A DNA stretch of 64,000 nucleotides, from assembly GCA_018222965.1 (NCBI GenBank), contig JAAEZH010000026.1, forward strand, positions 1 through 64,000. Direction: 5' to 3'. The DNA comes from Bacteroidota bacterium. GTDB lineage: Bacteria > Bacteroidota > Bacteroidia > Chitinophagales > Saprospiraceae. Within the stretch, counting starts at the first letter, position 1; each line of letters begins with the position of its first letter. The translations under genes were made by a program, and so were the position numbers. Shown piece by piece: positions 35,072 to 44,045 of the stretch. A model generated the notes under the pieces. That model saw nothing but the letters and a program-made list of their open reading frames with translations. It was not told the origin of the DNA and did no database searches.

Positions 35072-35841
35072 GCATAATCGGAGGGATTCTGGTGTTTTTC
35101 GTTCTGGCTATCCTGATTGCCTGGCTCATCGTTTACCTGAATAAAAGAGCCATTGCCCACCAGTCAGAAGTAAGCCGCTTTCAACTCGAGAAACAAAAGG
35201 AATTGCTGGACGCCTCCTTCCAGGTTCAAGAGCAGGAACGCGATCGCATCGGACGTGACATCCACGATGAAATTGGGCCGTCGCTTTCTACCGTAAAGTT
35301 TGCCATTTCACAATTTCAATACCTGAAAGAAAGCAGTGAAACAAAAGATCAAATTAAGAAGCTAAACCTTCAGCTAACTGATATCATCCAGCAGGTGCGG
35401 TCGATAAGCCGTGATCTGGCTCCGTCCAGCTTAAATGAATTTGGACTGTTGGTGGCCATTGAGGAGTTGCTCGATCGGATTGAGGATTCGGGGGCGCTTC
35501 AAACCCGATTTGAGTGTACCGGCCAGGAAACGGAACTTTCTCCGAAAACAGAACTTGCCATATACCGCATCGTCCAGGAGTTGTGCAACAATGCCCTTCG
35601 ACATGCAGCTGCAAGTTTGTTGCAGGTTTCTGTCCACTTTCGTGGAAAGTCGCTACAACTCGTAGTTAGCGATAACGGAAAGGGAATGGATACGAATGCA
35701 AAAAGCAGTGGAATCGGACTTAAAAACATTGAGGCAAGAATCAGCTTGATTGATGGTACCTGGAAACTGGAATCCTCACCCGCCCGGGGAACCCAAAACG
35801 TTATTAATATACCAGTGAAGACATTCGCCGAAAGGCCCTAA
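35044..35841 (+). CDS. Sensor histidine kinase, NarX/DesK (HisKA_3) type
   Basis: A 265-residue kinase with one N-terminal membrane anchor (about 9-31) and no periplasmic domain. The dimerisation/phosphoacceptor helix carries RDRIGRDIHDEIGPSLSTVK with His74, and the ATP-binding domain has the N box VQELCNNALRHA, VSDNGKGMD and GIGLKNIEARI. The lack of a sensory domain fits a partnership with the co-translated membrane protein before it. It overlaps that gene by 28 bases and precedes the response regulator by 9 bases. Confidence 0.94.
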   Translation: MDQTESIRIGIIGGILVFFVLAILIAWLIVYLNKRAIAHQSEVSRFQLEKQKELLDASFQVQEQERDRIGRDIHDEIGPSLSTVKFAISQFQYLKESSETKDQIKKLNLQLTDIIQQVRSISRDLAPSSLNEFGLLVAIEELLDRIEDSGALQTRFECTGQETELSPKTELAIYRIVQELCNNALRHAAASLLQVSVHFRGKSLQLVVSDNGKGMDTNAKSSGIGLKNIEARISLIDGTWKLESSPARGTQNVINIPVKTFAERP

Positions 35842-35850
35842 AACCATATA

Positions 35851-36489
35851 ATGGAAACAGTACAGATAGCAATAGCCGACGATCACAAACTCTTTAGGGA
35901 AGGGGTAAGAAACTTGCTTAACCAGGAGCAAAACATGGATTGTATCTGGGAAGCAGCAAATGCAGGGGAGGTAAAGAAAAAGCTGGAAGAGCTCCCCGTT
36001 GACTTATTATTGCTGGATATCAATATGCCCGGCACTTCAGGCCTGGAACTCCTGCCAAAATTAAAAGATAATCATCCCGACTTAAAGGTGATTATTTTAT
36101 CTATGTATGAAACCGACAAATACATATACGCAGCCATAAAGGCCGGAGCAGACAGCTACCTAACCAAAGATACAGACCCGGTTGAGTTGATCTCAGTAAT
36201 CCGGATCGTAGTCCGGGAAGGGGTTTACTTTAATGCCAAAACGGCCAGAGTGGTCTCTACTGCCCTGGCCAGGCCCGAGACAGCTACCAACTTGCCCAAA
36301 CTGAGCGAACTCGAACTTCAGATTCTGCAACTCATTTGCACCGGACAAACAAATGCAGAAATTGCAGGCGTGGTGTTTCGGGCTACCAGGACGGTGGAAG
36401 GCTATCGGCAACGATTGCTGGAAAAAACGGGCACCAGAAATACAGCAGAGCTCGTCGCTTTCGCCCTGCGAAATAAATTGGCTGAATGA
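35851..36489 (+). CDS. LuxR/NarL-family response regulator
   Basis: A 212-residue transcription regulator. The receiver domain has the acidic pair ADDHKLFREGV, phospho-acceptor Asp56 in LLLLDINMPGTSGLELL and Lys in SYLTKDT. The C-terminal LuxR helix-turn-helix is LSELELQILQLICTGQTNAEIAGVVFRATRTVEGYRQRLLEKTG. It is the cognate partner of the kinase 9 bases upstream by position. Its targets are unknown; the genes beginning at 34084 are candidates. Confidence 0.95.
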   Translation: METVQIAIADDHKLFREGVRNLLNQEQNMDCIWEAANAGEVKKKLEELPVDLLLLDINMPGTSGLELLPKLKDNHPDLKVIILSMYETDKYIYAAIKAGADSYLTKDTDPVELISVIRIVVREGVYFNAKTARVVSTALARPETATNLPKLSELELQILQLICTGQTNAEIAGVVFRATRTVEGYRQRLLEKTGTRNTAELVAFALRNKLAE

Positions 36490-36565
36490 CATTCCCGAAA
36501 ATCCCTGTGGAATGCTATTTTTGTTTTTCTGCCAGTCCATTTAATCATTTAAAGCAAACAGGATA

Positions 36566-37552
36566 TTGTTATCCCTCTTTCGAACGAACCAGGAACTTAG
36601 CGGCATACTGCTTATCCCGCTTATCTTTCTTTTTTTAGCTACCGCCTGGTGGGAATTTCCCGCTGCGGTTGCACATCCTGCTTTTGGTCCCTTGGGAGAC
36701 TGGATGCAGGCGTGGGCTGGTAAATCTCCTTTATTTTCAACCATTTTGAGCGGAGTAATCGTCTTTATCGAGGCCCTGTTTTTAAACAACCTGATCATCA
36801 GCCACCGGATGAACAAACAGATCAATCTGTTTCCGGGACTGGCACTGGTTATCATCGTTTTTAGCCTGACTGTATTCAAAGGGATTCCGGCGATCCATCT
36901 GGCAAACCTTTCCCTGCTTTTTGCACTGGTCTCCGGGTTTTCCATTTATAAGAAACTGGATGTTGCGGGAAACATCTTCAACATCGGTCTCTGGATCGGG
37001 CTGGCAGCCTTGTTTTATACCCCCTATATTTTCTTTTTGATATGGGGCATATTTACGCTAAACTCGCTGCGTAACATCAGCCTGAAAGAACCGCTGATCA
37101 TGATTAGTGGCAGTCTGGTAATTTGGTTCCTCTTTGCCACCGGATATTTTTACACGGATCTGCTCAGCGATTTTTGGGCTACCACCCTTGATTCATTCGC
37201 CTTTTTTGACATCGAGAGCAACATACCTACAAGCGTTTGGATACAGCTTGGCACCTTTGTGGTATTGATCTTTTTAGCCATTGCCAGTTTTAGTTCTTAT
37301 CAGGTGAAAAAAAGTATTGAGGCACAGAAAAAGATCAGCTCGCTGTTTTATGCCCTTTTTGCAGCAGGTTTATCGGTGGTATTTGTTCCGGACCTGCCCA
37401 TTTGGCACTTTTTAATGATAGGGATTCCCCTTGCCGTTTTCCTCTCCTTTACGGCCACCGATCTGCCCGGAGGTTTGGCTGAAGTCCTTTTTGTATTGAT
37501 CTTGCTTGTTGTCCTTGGGATGCAATACATGAAATACCTGGCTGTTTCATAG
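36566..37552 (+). CDS. DUF6427-type integral membrane protein
   Basis: A 328-residue inner-membrane protein with about ten hydrophobic segments, opening SLFRTNQELSGILLIPLIFLFL. The pattern, including LNNLIISHRMNKQINLFPGLALVII and FSIYKKLDVAGNIFNIGLWIGLAALFYTPYIFFLIW, matches a Bacteroidota membrane family I know as DUF6427; function unknown. The start seems to be TTG at 36566, with a TATTTTTG box at 36516-36523. It lies 76 bases after the response regulator. Confidence 0.8.
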   Translation: MLSLFRTNQELSGILLIPLIFLFLATAWWEFPAAVAHPAFGPLGDWMQAWAGKSPLFSTILSGVIVFIEALFLNNLIISHRMNKQINLFPGLALVIIVFSLTVFKGIPAIHLANLSLLFALVSGFSIYKKLDVAGNIFNIGLWIGLAALFYTPYIFFLIWGIFTLNSLRNISLKEPLIMISGSLVIWFLFATGYFYTDLLSDFWATTLDSFAFFDIESNIPTSVWIQLGTFVVLIFLAIASFSSYQVKKSIEAQKKISSLFYALFAAGLSVVFVPDLPIWHFLMIGIPLAVFLSFTATDLPGGLAEVLFVLILLVVLGMQYMKYLAVS

Positions 37553-37577
37553 AAACCGATCATTATTCGTACTTTTG
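37545..37577 (+). promoter_or_regulatory. Candidate dsbD promoter region
   Basis: TTTC (37545-37548), 21 bases and TACTTTTG (37570-37577) nearly fit the Bacteroidota consensus. A second -7-like box, TAAATTTG, sits at 37746-37753. The gap before dsbD (37553-37837) holds nothing else I can identify. Confidence 0.4.
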
Positions 37578-37837
37578 TCAGCCGTAAACAGGCCTGGAAA
37601 TAGTATGTCAGGTTAATCTGACCTGGTGGCAAATGTTAATGAAGTCGCAAGGCCAGGTTAAAGGAATGTTATTAGCCGTTAAGGAATTCTTCCTTATGTG
37701 CTTGAATAACTAATTTTGAAAAGCACAAAAAGGTTGCTTCAAGACTAAATTTGAGGATAAACGAGCCTGTCTCTTTCTCTCCAACAACTAGTTTTGCGCC
37801 AATCTTGTTATACAGCCGCCAATTCACAGTAAACTTT

Positions 37838-40453
37838 ATGGATATGAGAAATTGGATTGTACTCTTTGTACTATTCTGTTCCAGTGCATTATCTGCACAG
37901 ATTCTGGAACCCGTAAAATGGTCGACCTCAGCCAAACACCTGGGTGACGACAATTACGAATTGGTTATCAAGGCTGCAATTGATGACGGATGGGCGATTT
38001 ACTCCCAAAACCTGGATGGCGATGACGGCCCTATTCCGACATCTATTTTCTTTGATGAAGCCGACAGTTACAAGCTGGTTGGAGGTGCCGTAGAATCCGG
38101 TGGGGTCAAAAAAGCCTATGATCCGGTATTCCAAATGGAACTGATTAAGTTTTTTCACGATGCGGTATTTACTCAGAAGATTAGTGTTTCTGATCCATCC
38201 AAGCCCGTTACCGGCTATTTGGAATTCATGACTTGCGATGAAACCCGTTGCCTACCTCCTACTGAAGTCGAATTGTCCTTTGACCTCAGCGGCTTGAAAG
38301 GAAGCGGTGCCTCCGGAGATGCCGGAGAAGCAGCTCCTGAAAAAGAAGAGGCCGGTAAAAGCGCTGCCGATCAAGCTCCTGAAAGTGAAGTGGCAGCCAA
38401 CACAGATTCCGATGCCGAAACTTCTACGGAACCCATCATAGCCGATGAGCCGGAAGCTTCCAATATGGGAGGTGGTATTCTCAATCCCGTGCATTGGTCC
38501 TATACCTTTAATAAGATTGACGAGCAAACCTATGACCTGATCGTTTCAGCCAAAATCGATGAAGGATGGGCCGTTTATTCCCAATATCTGGAAAGCGACG
38601 ACGGACCAGTGGCTACTTACTTCGGCTTTGATGAAGGGGATCACTACTCGCTCGAAGGAAAAGTGGAAGAATCCGGCGGACTAAAGACCGCTTATGATCC
38701 GGTTTTCGAAATGGAACTGGCTAAATTTTTCCACGATGCCATTTTCACCCAACGCGTAAAAGTTACAGATACTTCCAAGCCGGTTTCCGGTTTTCTGGAG
38801 TTTATGACCTGCGACGATACCCGTTGCCTCCCTCCATCAGAAGTAGATTTTTCTTTTGACCTGACAGCAGAGCCAGGCTCTGTCGTGAAAGTGGGTGGCG
38901 ATGAGGAAGCCGTTGCTTCTGATGAAGATTTTTCATTGGAGAAACAATACGAAACCGAAGGCACCCCGGTGCATTACGATTTCGATTATGAGTACGCCAA
39001 TTCTGAATGCGGTGTACCGGAAGAAGAAGAGGAAAAATCGGGTTTGTGGTGGATCTTCCTGCTTGGATTTGGCGGTGGCCTTGTCGCCCTGCTCACGCCT
39101 TGTGTATTCCCGATGATTCCGCTTACCGTGAGTTTCTTCACCAAGAGCAGCAGCAATAAAGCTGAAGGAATTCGGAATGCCATAATCTATGGTTTATCCA
39201 TTATTGGAATTTATGTGGCTCTGGGACTGATCATCACCAGTGTATTTGGAGCGGATGCGCTCAACCTGCTATCGACCCATGCCGGATTTAATATATTCTT
39301 TGCGATCCTGTTTATCGTATTTGCCATATCCTTCTTTGGATACTTCGAAATTACCCTGCCAAGTTCCTGGGCAAATAAGACCGACCAGGCAGCCGACCGC
39401 GGCGGATTGATCGGTATCTTTTTCATGGCCTTTACGCTTTCGCTGGTTTCTTTCTCCTGTACGGGACCGATCATCGGTACCTTGCTGGTAGAAACCGCTG
39501 ATGGTGGTGGAAACGCCCTCTTTGGGCGCATTGCCATGGGGCCGCTTATGGGTATGCTTGGTTTCTCAACGGCGCTGGCTTTGCCTTTTGCCTTGTTTGC
39601 CGCTTTCCCGGGCTGGCTCAACTCCCTGCCAAAATCTGGTGGTTGGATGAACTCTGTAAAAGTAACTTTGGGTTTTGTAGAGATTGCTCTTGCCCTGAAG
39701 TTCTTGTCTGTTGCCGATTTGACCATGGGTTGGAAGATCCTGCCTTATGAGCTCTTCCTGGCTGTTTGGGTCCTCTGTGCGCTGGGGCTGCTCTTGTACT
39801 TTGCCGGCATCCTGCGTTTCCCGCATGATTCTCCGGTAAAAAAATACGGCCCCGGCCGCGTGTTTATGATCACCGCCTCCGTTGCCGCAGCGATATACAT
39901 TGCATTAGGTTTTCGCTTTGATCCTCAGGCAGAAACCTTCCGTACACCTGCGGCATTGAGTGGTTTAGCGCCACCAGCCGGGCACAGCTACATTTACCCA
40001 AAGGAATGTCCGCAGAACATCAACTGCTATAAAGATTTTTACGAAGGGCTCGCTTCCGCGAAAGAGCAGGGCAAACCGCTTATGATCGACTTTACCGGTC
40101 ATGGTTGTGTAAACTGCCGGAAGATGGAAGATCAGGTTTGGGGACAAGAGGGCGTTTATGATTTGATTAGTGATGAGTATGTACTCGTTTCGCTCTATGT
40201 CGATGAACGCAAAGAGCTTGACGAACCTTACATCTCTCCAAAGACCAATCGCGAACGTAAAACGGTCGGTAATCGCTGGGCTGATTTCCAGGAAATCCAT
40301 ATGAACGCCAACGCACAGCCACAGTATGTACTCGTTGATCCGGAAACAGGAAAGATTCTCAACAAGCCGGTGGGTTACACCCCGGATGTGGATGCATACG
40401 AAGCTTTCCTCGAATGTGGACTGGATCGTTTTAATGAGGAGCGAGGGAAATAA
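37838..40453 (+). CDS. dsbD: Thiol:disulfide interchange protein DsbD with duplicated N-terminal domain
   Basis: Carries reducing power from the cytoplasm to the periplasm. From the ATG at 37838 (871 residues) there is a signal peptide (VLFVLFCSSALSAQ), then two copies of a DsbD-alpha-like domain, about 22-150 and 212-340, each with its own Cys pair (MTCDETRCLPP and MTCDDTRCLPP) and almost identical surroundings (YDPVFQMEL/YDPVFEMEL). The membrane domain follows (about 400-700) with the PCVFPMIPL and FSCTGPIIG cysteines, and the C-terminal thioredoxin-like domain with GHGCVNCRKM. Normal DsbD has a single alpha domain. A bidirectional terminator follows. Confidence 0.93.
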   Translation: MDMRNWIVLFVLFCSSALSAQILEPVKWSTSAKHLGDDNYELVIKAAIDDGWAIYSQNLDGDDGPIPTSIFFDEADSYKLVGGAVESGGVKKAYDPVFQMELIKFFHDAVFTQKISVSDPSKPVTGYLEFMTCDETRCLPPTEVELSFDLSGLKGSGASGDAGEAAPEKEEAGKSAADQAPESEVAANTDSDAETSTEPIIADEPEASNMGGGILNPVHWSYTFNKIDEQTYDLIVSAKIDEGWAVYSQYLESDDGPVATYFGFDEGDHYSLEGKVEESGGLKTAYDPVFEMELAKFFHDAIFTQRVKVTDTSKPVSGFLEFMTCDDTRCLPPSEVDFSFDLTAEPGSVVKVGGDEEAVASDEDFSLEKQYETEGTPVHYDFDYEYANSECGVPEEEEEKSGLWWIFLLGFGGGLVALLTPCVFPMIPLTVSFFTKSSSNKAEGIRNAIIYGLSIIGIYVALGLIITSVFGADALNLLSTHAGFNIFFAILFIVFAISFFGYFEITLPSSWANKTDQAADRGGLIGIFFMAFTLSLVSFSCTGPIIGTLLVETADGGGNALFGRIAMGPLMGMLGFSTALALPFALFAAFPGWLNSLPKSGGWMNSVKVTLGFVEIALALKFLSVADLTMGWKILPYELFLAVWVLCALGLLLYFAGILRFPHDSPVKKYGPGRVFMITASVAAAIYIALGFRFDPQAETFRTPAALSGLAPPAGHSYIYPKECPQNINCYKDFYEGLASAKEQGKPLMIDFTGHGCVNCRKMEDQVWGQEGVYDLISDEYVLVSLYVDERKELDEPYISPKTNRERKTVGNRWADFQEIHMNANAQPQYVLVDPETGKILNKPVGYTPDVDAYEAFLECGLDRFNEERGK

Positions 40454-40460
40454 TTTTTCC

Positions 40461-40471
40461 GCTTCCGCGAA
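40461..40471. repeat. Copy of the GCTTCCGCGAA word beside a terminator
   Basis: Lies 8 bases past the dsbD stop and 8 bases ahead of the terminator stem at 40479. One of five copies of this 11-mer in the window. Confidence 0.7.
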
Positions 40472-40478
40472 TGAAAAA

Positions 40479-40507
40479 GGCCGTCCTGTTTGGGACGGCC
40501 TTTTTTT
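40479..40507. terminator. Bidirectional terminator between dsbD and the transglycosylase
   Basis: GGCCGTCC (40479-40486) pairs with GGACGGCC (40493-40500), flanked by AAAAA on the left and TTTTTTT on the right, so it can stop transcription from both convergent genes. Confidence 0.85.
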
Positions 40508-40509
40508 GT

Positions 40510-41436
40510 TTATCTCGGCAACCGAACTTCCAAAGGTTCTTTCGGGGTGCCCGATAACTTATAAGATCGCATCCAGGGGTTGTAGACTTTTAGCATACGG
40601 TAAGTCGTACCGTATTCTTTGGCAAATTCGCCCCAGCTATCTACCGGCTCTTCCACCATCACTACGGAGTAATCATCAAGGGGTGTATAATAATCTTCCT
40701 CTTCCAGGTAGAAGCCAAAACTCTCCGGATCATTGAGAATCTCTTTCAAGGCCACAATGCGGAAAATATAACGCATCGTTTCCTCGCTTAAATTCATGTC
40801 GTAATAGGTATCGGCTTTTTGGTTGCCAATTTCCCGGGCCAGGCTGGTGGACCCCATATTATATCCCGCTGCTGCGAATGTCCAGTTGCCAAAGCGCTCT
40901 TTATAGTCTTTCAGCATTTTGCAGGCGGCCAGGGTCGCTTTTTCCACATGGTAGCGCTCATCCACTTCACTGGTAATGGTCAATCCATAGGATTTTCCGA
41001 CCTCTTTCAGAAACTGCCAAAAGCCTTTAGCGCCAGAAGGAGAGGTAACGGGCCGCAAGCTTGATTCGGCGACAGCCAGGTATTTAAAATCATCCGGTAC
41101 GCCCTGTTCTTTTAGTATTTTTTCAATGGCAGGAAAAAAGCGGGCAGATTGCTTAAGATTCAGCAGCGTACTGGAGTGCCAGTAAGAATTGACCGAAAGC
41201 TCCCGATCCAGGCGCTCCCGAACATCGAAGTTATCTAATGGCAACTTCTCCCCGGCAAAGCTAAAATCCTTATCCAGGTCTATCGATCGGATTACCTGAG
41301 GCAATTTCCCATCCATCATTCGGGAATCGTATTTGGCTCCCGGATCGCTCCCCTGTTGGGTACCGGAGTAAAAGAGCAGGAAGGTCAGGAAACCGGCTAA
41401 AAGGCTGAGGTAGGCTGTGAATATCTTCTTTTGCAT
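40510..41436 (-). CDS. Membrane-anchored lytic transglycosylase (MltD-like)
   Basis: Cuts peptidoglycan between MurNAc and GlcNAc with formation of an anhydro end. The GH23 catalytic Glu124 is in LAVAESSLRP, followed by the family sequence SPSGAKGFWQF and the YNMGSTSLAREIGNQ and YIFRIVALKEIL motifs. An N-terminal hydrophobic segment (FTAYLSLLAGFLTFLLF) anchors it. The C-terminal end is a partial LysM-like stretch (SWGEFAKEYGTTYRMLKVYNPWM). 308 residues is within the family range. Confidence 0.93.
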   Translation of the reverse strand: MQKKIFTAYLSLLAGFLTFLLFYSGTQQGSDPGAKYDSRMMDGKLPQVIRSIDLDKDFSFAGEKLPLDNFDVRERLDRELSVNSYWHSSTLLNLKQSARFFPAIEKILKEQGVPDDFKYLAVAESSLRPVTSPSGAKGFWQFLKEVGKSYGLTITSEVDERYHVEKATLAACKMLKDYKERFGNWTFAAAGYNMGSTSLAREIGNQKADTYYDMNLSEETMRYIFRIVALKEILNDPESFGFYLEEEDYYTPLDDYSVVMVEEPVDSWGEFAKEYGTTYRMLKVYNPWMRSYKLSGTPKEPLEVRLPR

Positions 41437-41785
41437 TCTACACTTTTTTTCATTGAACGAATATATTCCATTCGCATTTTGGTCGCCGATAAATATACAT
41501 GAAATCCTGAATAGCCGGTATTTAAATTGTCGGGTAGCCTGCGGCTGTGTCTAATCTGCCTCACACCAGAGCGAATGGAGGTTCGACCCGCCTGCGCGGG
41601 TCGGACTAAATGGAGAACCTCATTGCTATGAAGATTTGACCCACCTGCGCGGGTCAGCTTACACCTTAAGGAAGGCGTATTCCAGGCACAGGACCTGCGG
41701 AGCGAGTCGCCCCCTTGAAGCAATGATGCCGAATAAATTCGGCGGGTACAGCACCCTAATCTTTTAAGCCGTGAAGTCTGGGATA
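41437..41785. other. Intergenic region with two REP-like palindromes
   Basis: About 350 noncoding bases. The only long frame (minus strand, 41397-41723) is crossed by palindromes and overlaps the transglycosylase start, so it is not called. The main content is the pair of GC-rich hairpins at 41585-41602 and 41639-41656. Confidence 0.7.
41585..41656. repeat. Two REP-like GC-rich palindromes
   Basis: GACCCGCCTGCGCGGGTC at 41585-41602 and GACCCACCTGCGCGGGTC at 41639-41656, each able to form a 7-8 base hairpin, 54 bases apart in the same orientation. GAGGTTC just before the first and GAACCTC just after it (about 41576-41620) extend the fold. Confidence 0.8.
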
Positions 41786-43924
41786 CTAAAGCTTCATAAA
41801 CCTGAATACAAGCGGATTTTCTCTATTCCCCTCAAGCTGAATCAGGTACATACCAGCTGTTAAAGAAGATACATCCAAATCCCATTGTTGCTGGCCGGGT
41901 TGCAGCGATCCACTACGTAAAACCTGCCCCTGCAAATTGATTATCCGCCAGGCCAGGGGTGCTGCTAAGGGAGCATCCGAAAGGAGGCTAAGATCGGGAG
42001 TTTCCGGCAGCGATTGTCTCAGGTAGATTCTGCTCTCCTCCGGGTAGGGTTCGGATGTCGGGCTCATCAATTCGACTTTCGCTTCTTTGATCAATGTGCA
42101 TCCATTGGCATCTGTGATCACGACCTCATATTCGCCGAAAGGCAGATCAACAGCCACCTCCCCTATCTGTATCGGGTCGGTGTTCCAGCTATAGCTGTAG
42201 GGAGGCACACCGCCAGACACTTCAACCATGATCATTCCATTTCCAGAACCGTCATCCGGAGTAGCTACTACATCTGCCAGCAATTCATCGGGTTGTGCAA
42301 TGGAAATCCCAATACTCAGATCCCCACCAAAACCGTCTGTGACATGGACCTCATATTCGCCAGCGGGAAGTCCGTCGGGATTACTGCCGGTCACAAAAGC
42401 CGGTTCCCAATCGAGGTAAAAGGGTGGAATGCCGCCTTCGATATTCAGCGAAAGCGCTGCGGTACTGTCGCCAAAGCAAAGAACATCGGCTGTCTGGCTA
42501 AGATCCAACACCAAAGGCTCCGGATTCGCATCGAATATGTACAACTCCCGACCGGTATTTTCTTCTATAGCTGTAAAGAAGATTTTCTCATCGAATGGAA
42601 TGAAATAATAGGGATCGGAGCCGGCTTCACCCGGATTGATTTCGGCCAGCAGGACCGTGCCGGTTGAAGTTCCGTCACTGATAAACAACTCGCTGTTGGT
42701 ACCATTTTCCACATCCAGGTTGCCCGACAAAAACAGGGCATCGGGCGTTGCATCCATATACGGACGCGGGTACTGGTCGAGGTAGCCAAAGTCTTTGACG
42801 ATCTCTGTGCCGGCTGCTGTGCCGTCGGTTTTCCAAAGACCGTTGCCCAAATCATCATCGAAACCAAGGAAGTAAACCATCCCTTCATATTCTGTAAAAT
42901 GCTCCGGACGTGTATAACCGTTGGGGTCGGTATTCGACTCTTTCACCAGGACTGTACCTGCTTCGGTTCCATCGGTAAAATAGATGCTTTGTTTAAGGAA
43001 AAAGCTACCATCTGCTTCAAAGAGCAAGGCGCCGTTGTATTCGATCATTTCCGTGAAAACGCCGCCGGGGAAGGCACCGCCCAGACCGGGATACAGATCT
43101 GTCACCATGGAGGTGCCGCTTTCCGTACCGTCGCTTGTCCAGAGCTCCTGACCGTCGGATCCATTGTTGGCAGCAAAATACAAGAGGTTGGTAGTGGGAA
43201 ACAGGCGATCGACATTACTTGACCCCGCACCGGGATTCAGGTCTTTCACCAATTGGGTATTGGCTTGTGTGCCATCACTCTTGTAGAGTTCCTGGCCAAA
43301 ACCGGAGTCAGCCTCTTCTCCGGCAAAATACAGCCAGTCCTGCCAAACCGTAAAGTTTTCGATCTCGGAGGAAGTGGGTCCGACGCTCAGCTCTATGGCC
43401 AGTTCGGTACCACTTTCGGTCCCGTCGGACTTCCAGATTTCGGTGCCGTGATCCAGGTCGGTGGCAGAGAAGTACAAGAGGCCGTTGTACACGTAGAGAT
43501 CAGCTCCAAGATCAACGCCATTTTGGATACCCTCGTAAATATCTTTGACCATCCAGGTACCGGCTTCGGTGCCATCGGTACGCCAGAGTTCGAATCCGTT
43601 ATCGTAATTGGTAGCTACAAAGTAGATCAGGTCATTGTACTCGATAAAGAGATTGGCGTGGGAGCTTTGTACGCCCTCATTGATGTCTTTGATCAGGTAG
43701 GTACCAGCTTCGGTCCCGTCGGTCACCCAGGGTTCGCGGCCGAGGTCATCGGTATACCCCTGGAAGTACATTTTATCACCTGCCACCAACAGTAGATCAT
43801 CGGTGGCATAAGTTGCCATGCCGTCTCCGATACCGGGGTTCATGTCTTTTAGCAGATACACCTGAGCGGTGGAGAAAACGGGTAGGAGAATCAGTAGGAT
43901 AATGCTTGAGATAGAAAATTTCAT
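41786..43924 (-). CDS. ELWxxDGT-repeat secreted protein with T9SS sorting domain
   Basis: A 712-residue secreted protein. After the signal peptide (SSIILLILLPVFSTAQ) there are about nine repeats of roughly 50 residues with the consensus ELW.TDGT.AGT..VKDI (for example ELWRTDGTEAGTWMVKDI, ELWTSDGTESGTSMVTDL), a propeller-like array. Two SprB/PKD-like segments follow (about 500-620, SADVLCFGDSTAALSLNIEGGIPPFYLDW and a second DANGCT-type copy), then the C-terminal T9SS type A domain (RIINLQGQVLRSGSLQ, ending RFMKL). Surface cargo of the T9SS, role unknown. Confidence 0.93.
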   Translation of the reverse strand: MKFSISSIILLILLPVFSTAQVYLLKDMNPGIGDGMATYATDDLLLVAGDKMYFQGYTDDLGREPWVTDGTEAGTYLIKDINEGVQSSHANLFIEYNDLIYFVATNYDNGFELWRTDGTEAGTWMVKDIYEGIQNGVDLGADLYVYNGLLYFSATDLDHGTEIWKSDGTESGTELAIELSVGPTSSEIENFTVWQDWLYFAGEEADSGFGQELYKSDGTQANTQLVKDLNPGAGSSNVDRLFPTTNLLYFAANNGSDGQELWTSDGTESGTSMVTDLYPGLGGAFPGGVFTEMIEYNGALLFEADGSFFLKQSIYFTDGTEAGTVLVKESNTDPNGYTRPEHFTEYEGMVYFLGFDDDLGNGLWKTDGTAAGTEIVKDFGYLDQYPRPYMDATPDALFLSGNLDVENGTNSELFISDGTSTGTVLLAEINPGEAGSDPYYFIPFDEKIFFTAIEENTGRELYIFDANPEPLVLDLSQTADVLCFGDSTAALSLNIEGGIPPFYLDWEPAFVTGSNPDGLPAGEYEVHVTDGFGGDLSIGISIAQPDELLADVVATPDDGSGNGMIMVEVSGGVPPYSYSWNTDPIQIGEVAVDLPFGEYEVVITDANGCTLIKEAKVELMSPTSEPYPEESRIYLRQSLPETPDLSLLSDAPLAAPLAWRIINLQGQVLRSGSLQPGQQQWDLDVSSLTAGMYLIQLEGNRENPLVFRFMKL

Positions 43925-43962
43925 CGTTACGAGGGTTGATTAATCTATCTCAAAGTTCGGCT

Positions 43963-43971
43963 TTCGCCGAA
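43963..43971. repeat. Copy of the TTCGCCGAA word beside a terminator
   Basis: Part of ggctttcgccgaatgc, in the gap upstream of the ELWxxDGT gene and 8 bases from the hairpin stem at 43979. Confidence 0.8.
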
Positions 43972-43978
43972 TGCAAAA

Positions 43979-44013
43979 AACCACCCAAAACAGTGAAATT
44001 GCGTTGGGTGGTT
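43979..44013 (-). terminator. Terminator downstream of DUF2480 (works in both directions)
   Basis: AACCACCCAA (43979-43988) pairs with TTGGGTGGTT (44004-44013), with A and T runs on the outer sides. It follows the minus-strand DUF2480-scpB operon and precedes the ELWxxDGT gene. Confidence 0.8.
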
Positions 44014-44024
44014 TTTTGTTGGCT

Positions 44025-44033
44025 TTCGCCGAA
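44025..44033. repeat. Copy of the TTCGCCGAA word between a terminator and a stop codon
   Basis: In ggctttcgccgaaaggc, 11 bases from the terminator stem and 13 bases beyond the DUF2480 stop. Together with 43963 it brackets the terminator. Confidence 0.8.
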
Positions 44034-44045
44034 AGGCAATAAAAC

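Noticed and set aside
41397-41723. A 108-residue minus-strand reading frame
   Set aside because: It overlaps the start of the transglycosylase gene and contains the REP-like palindromes.
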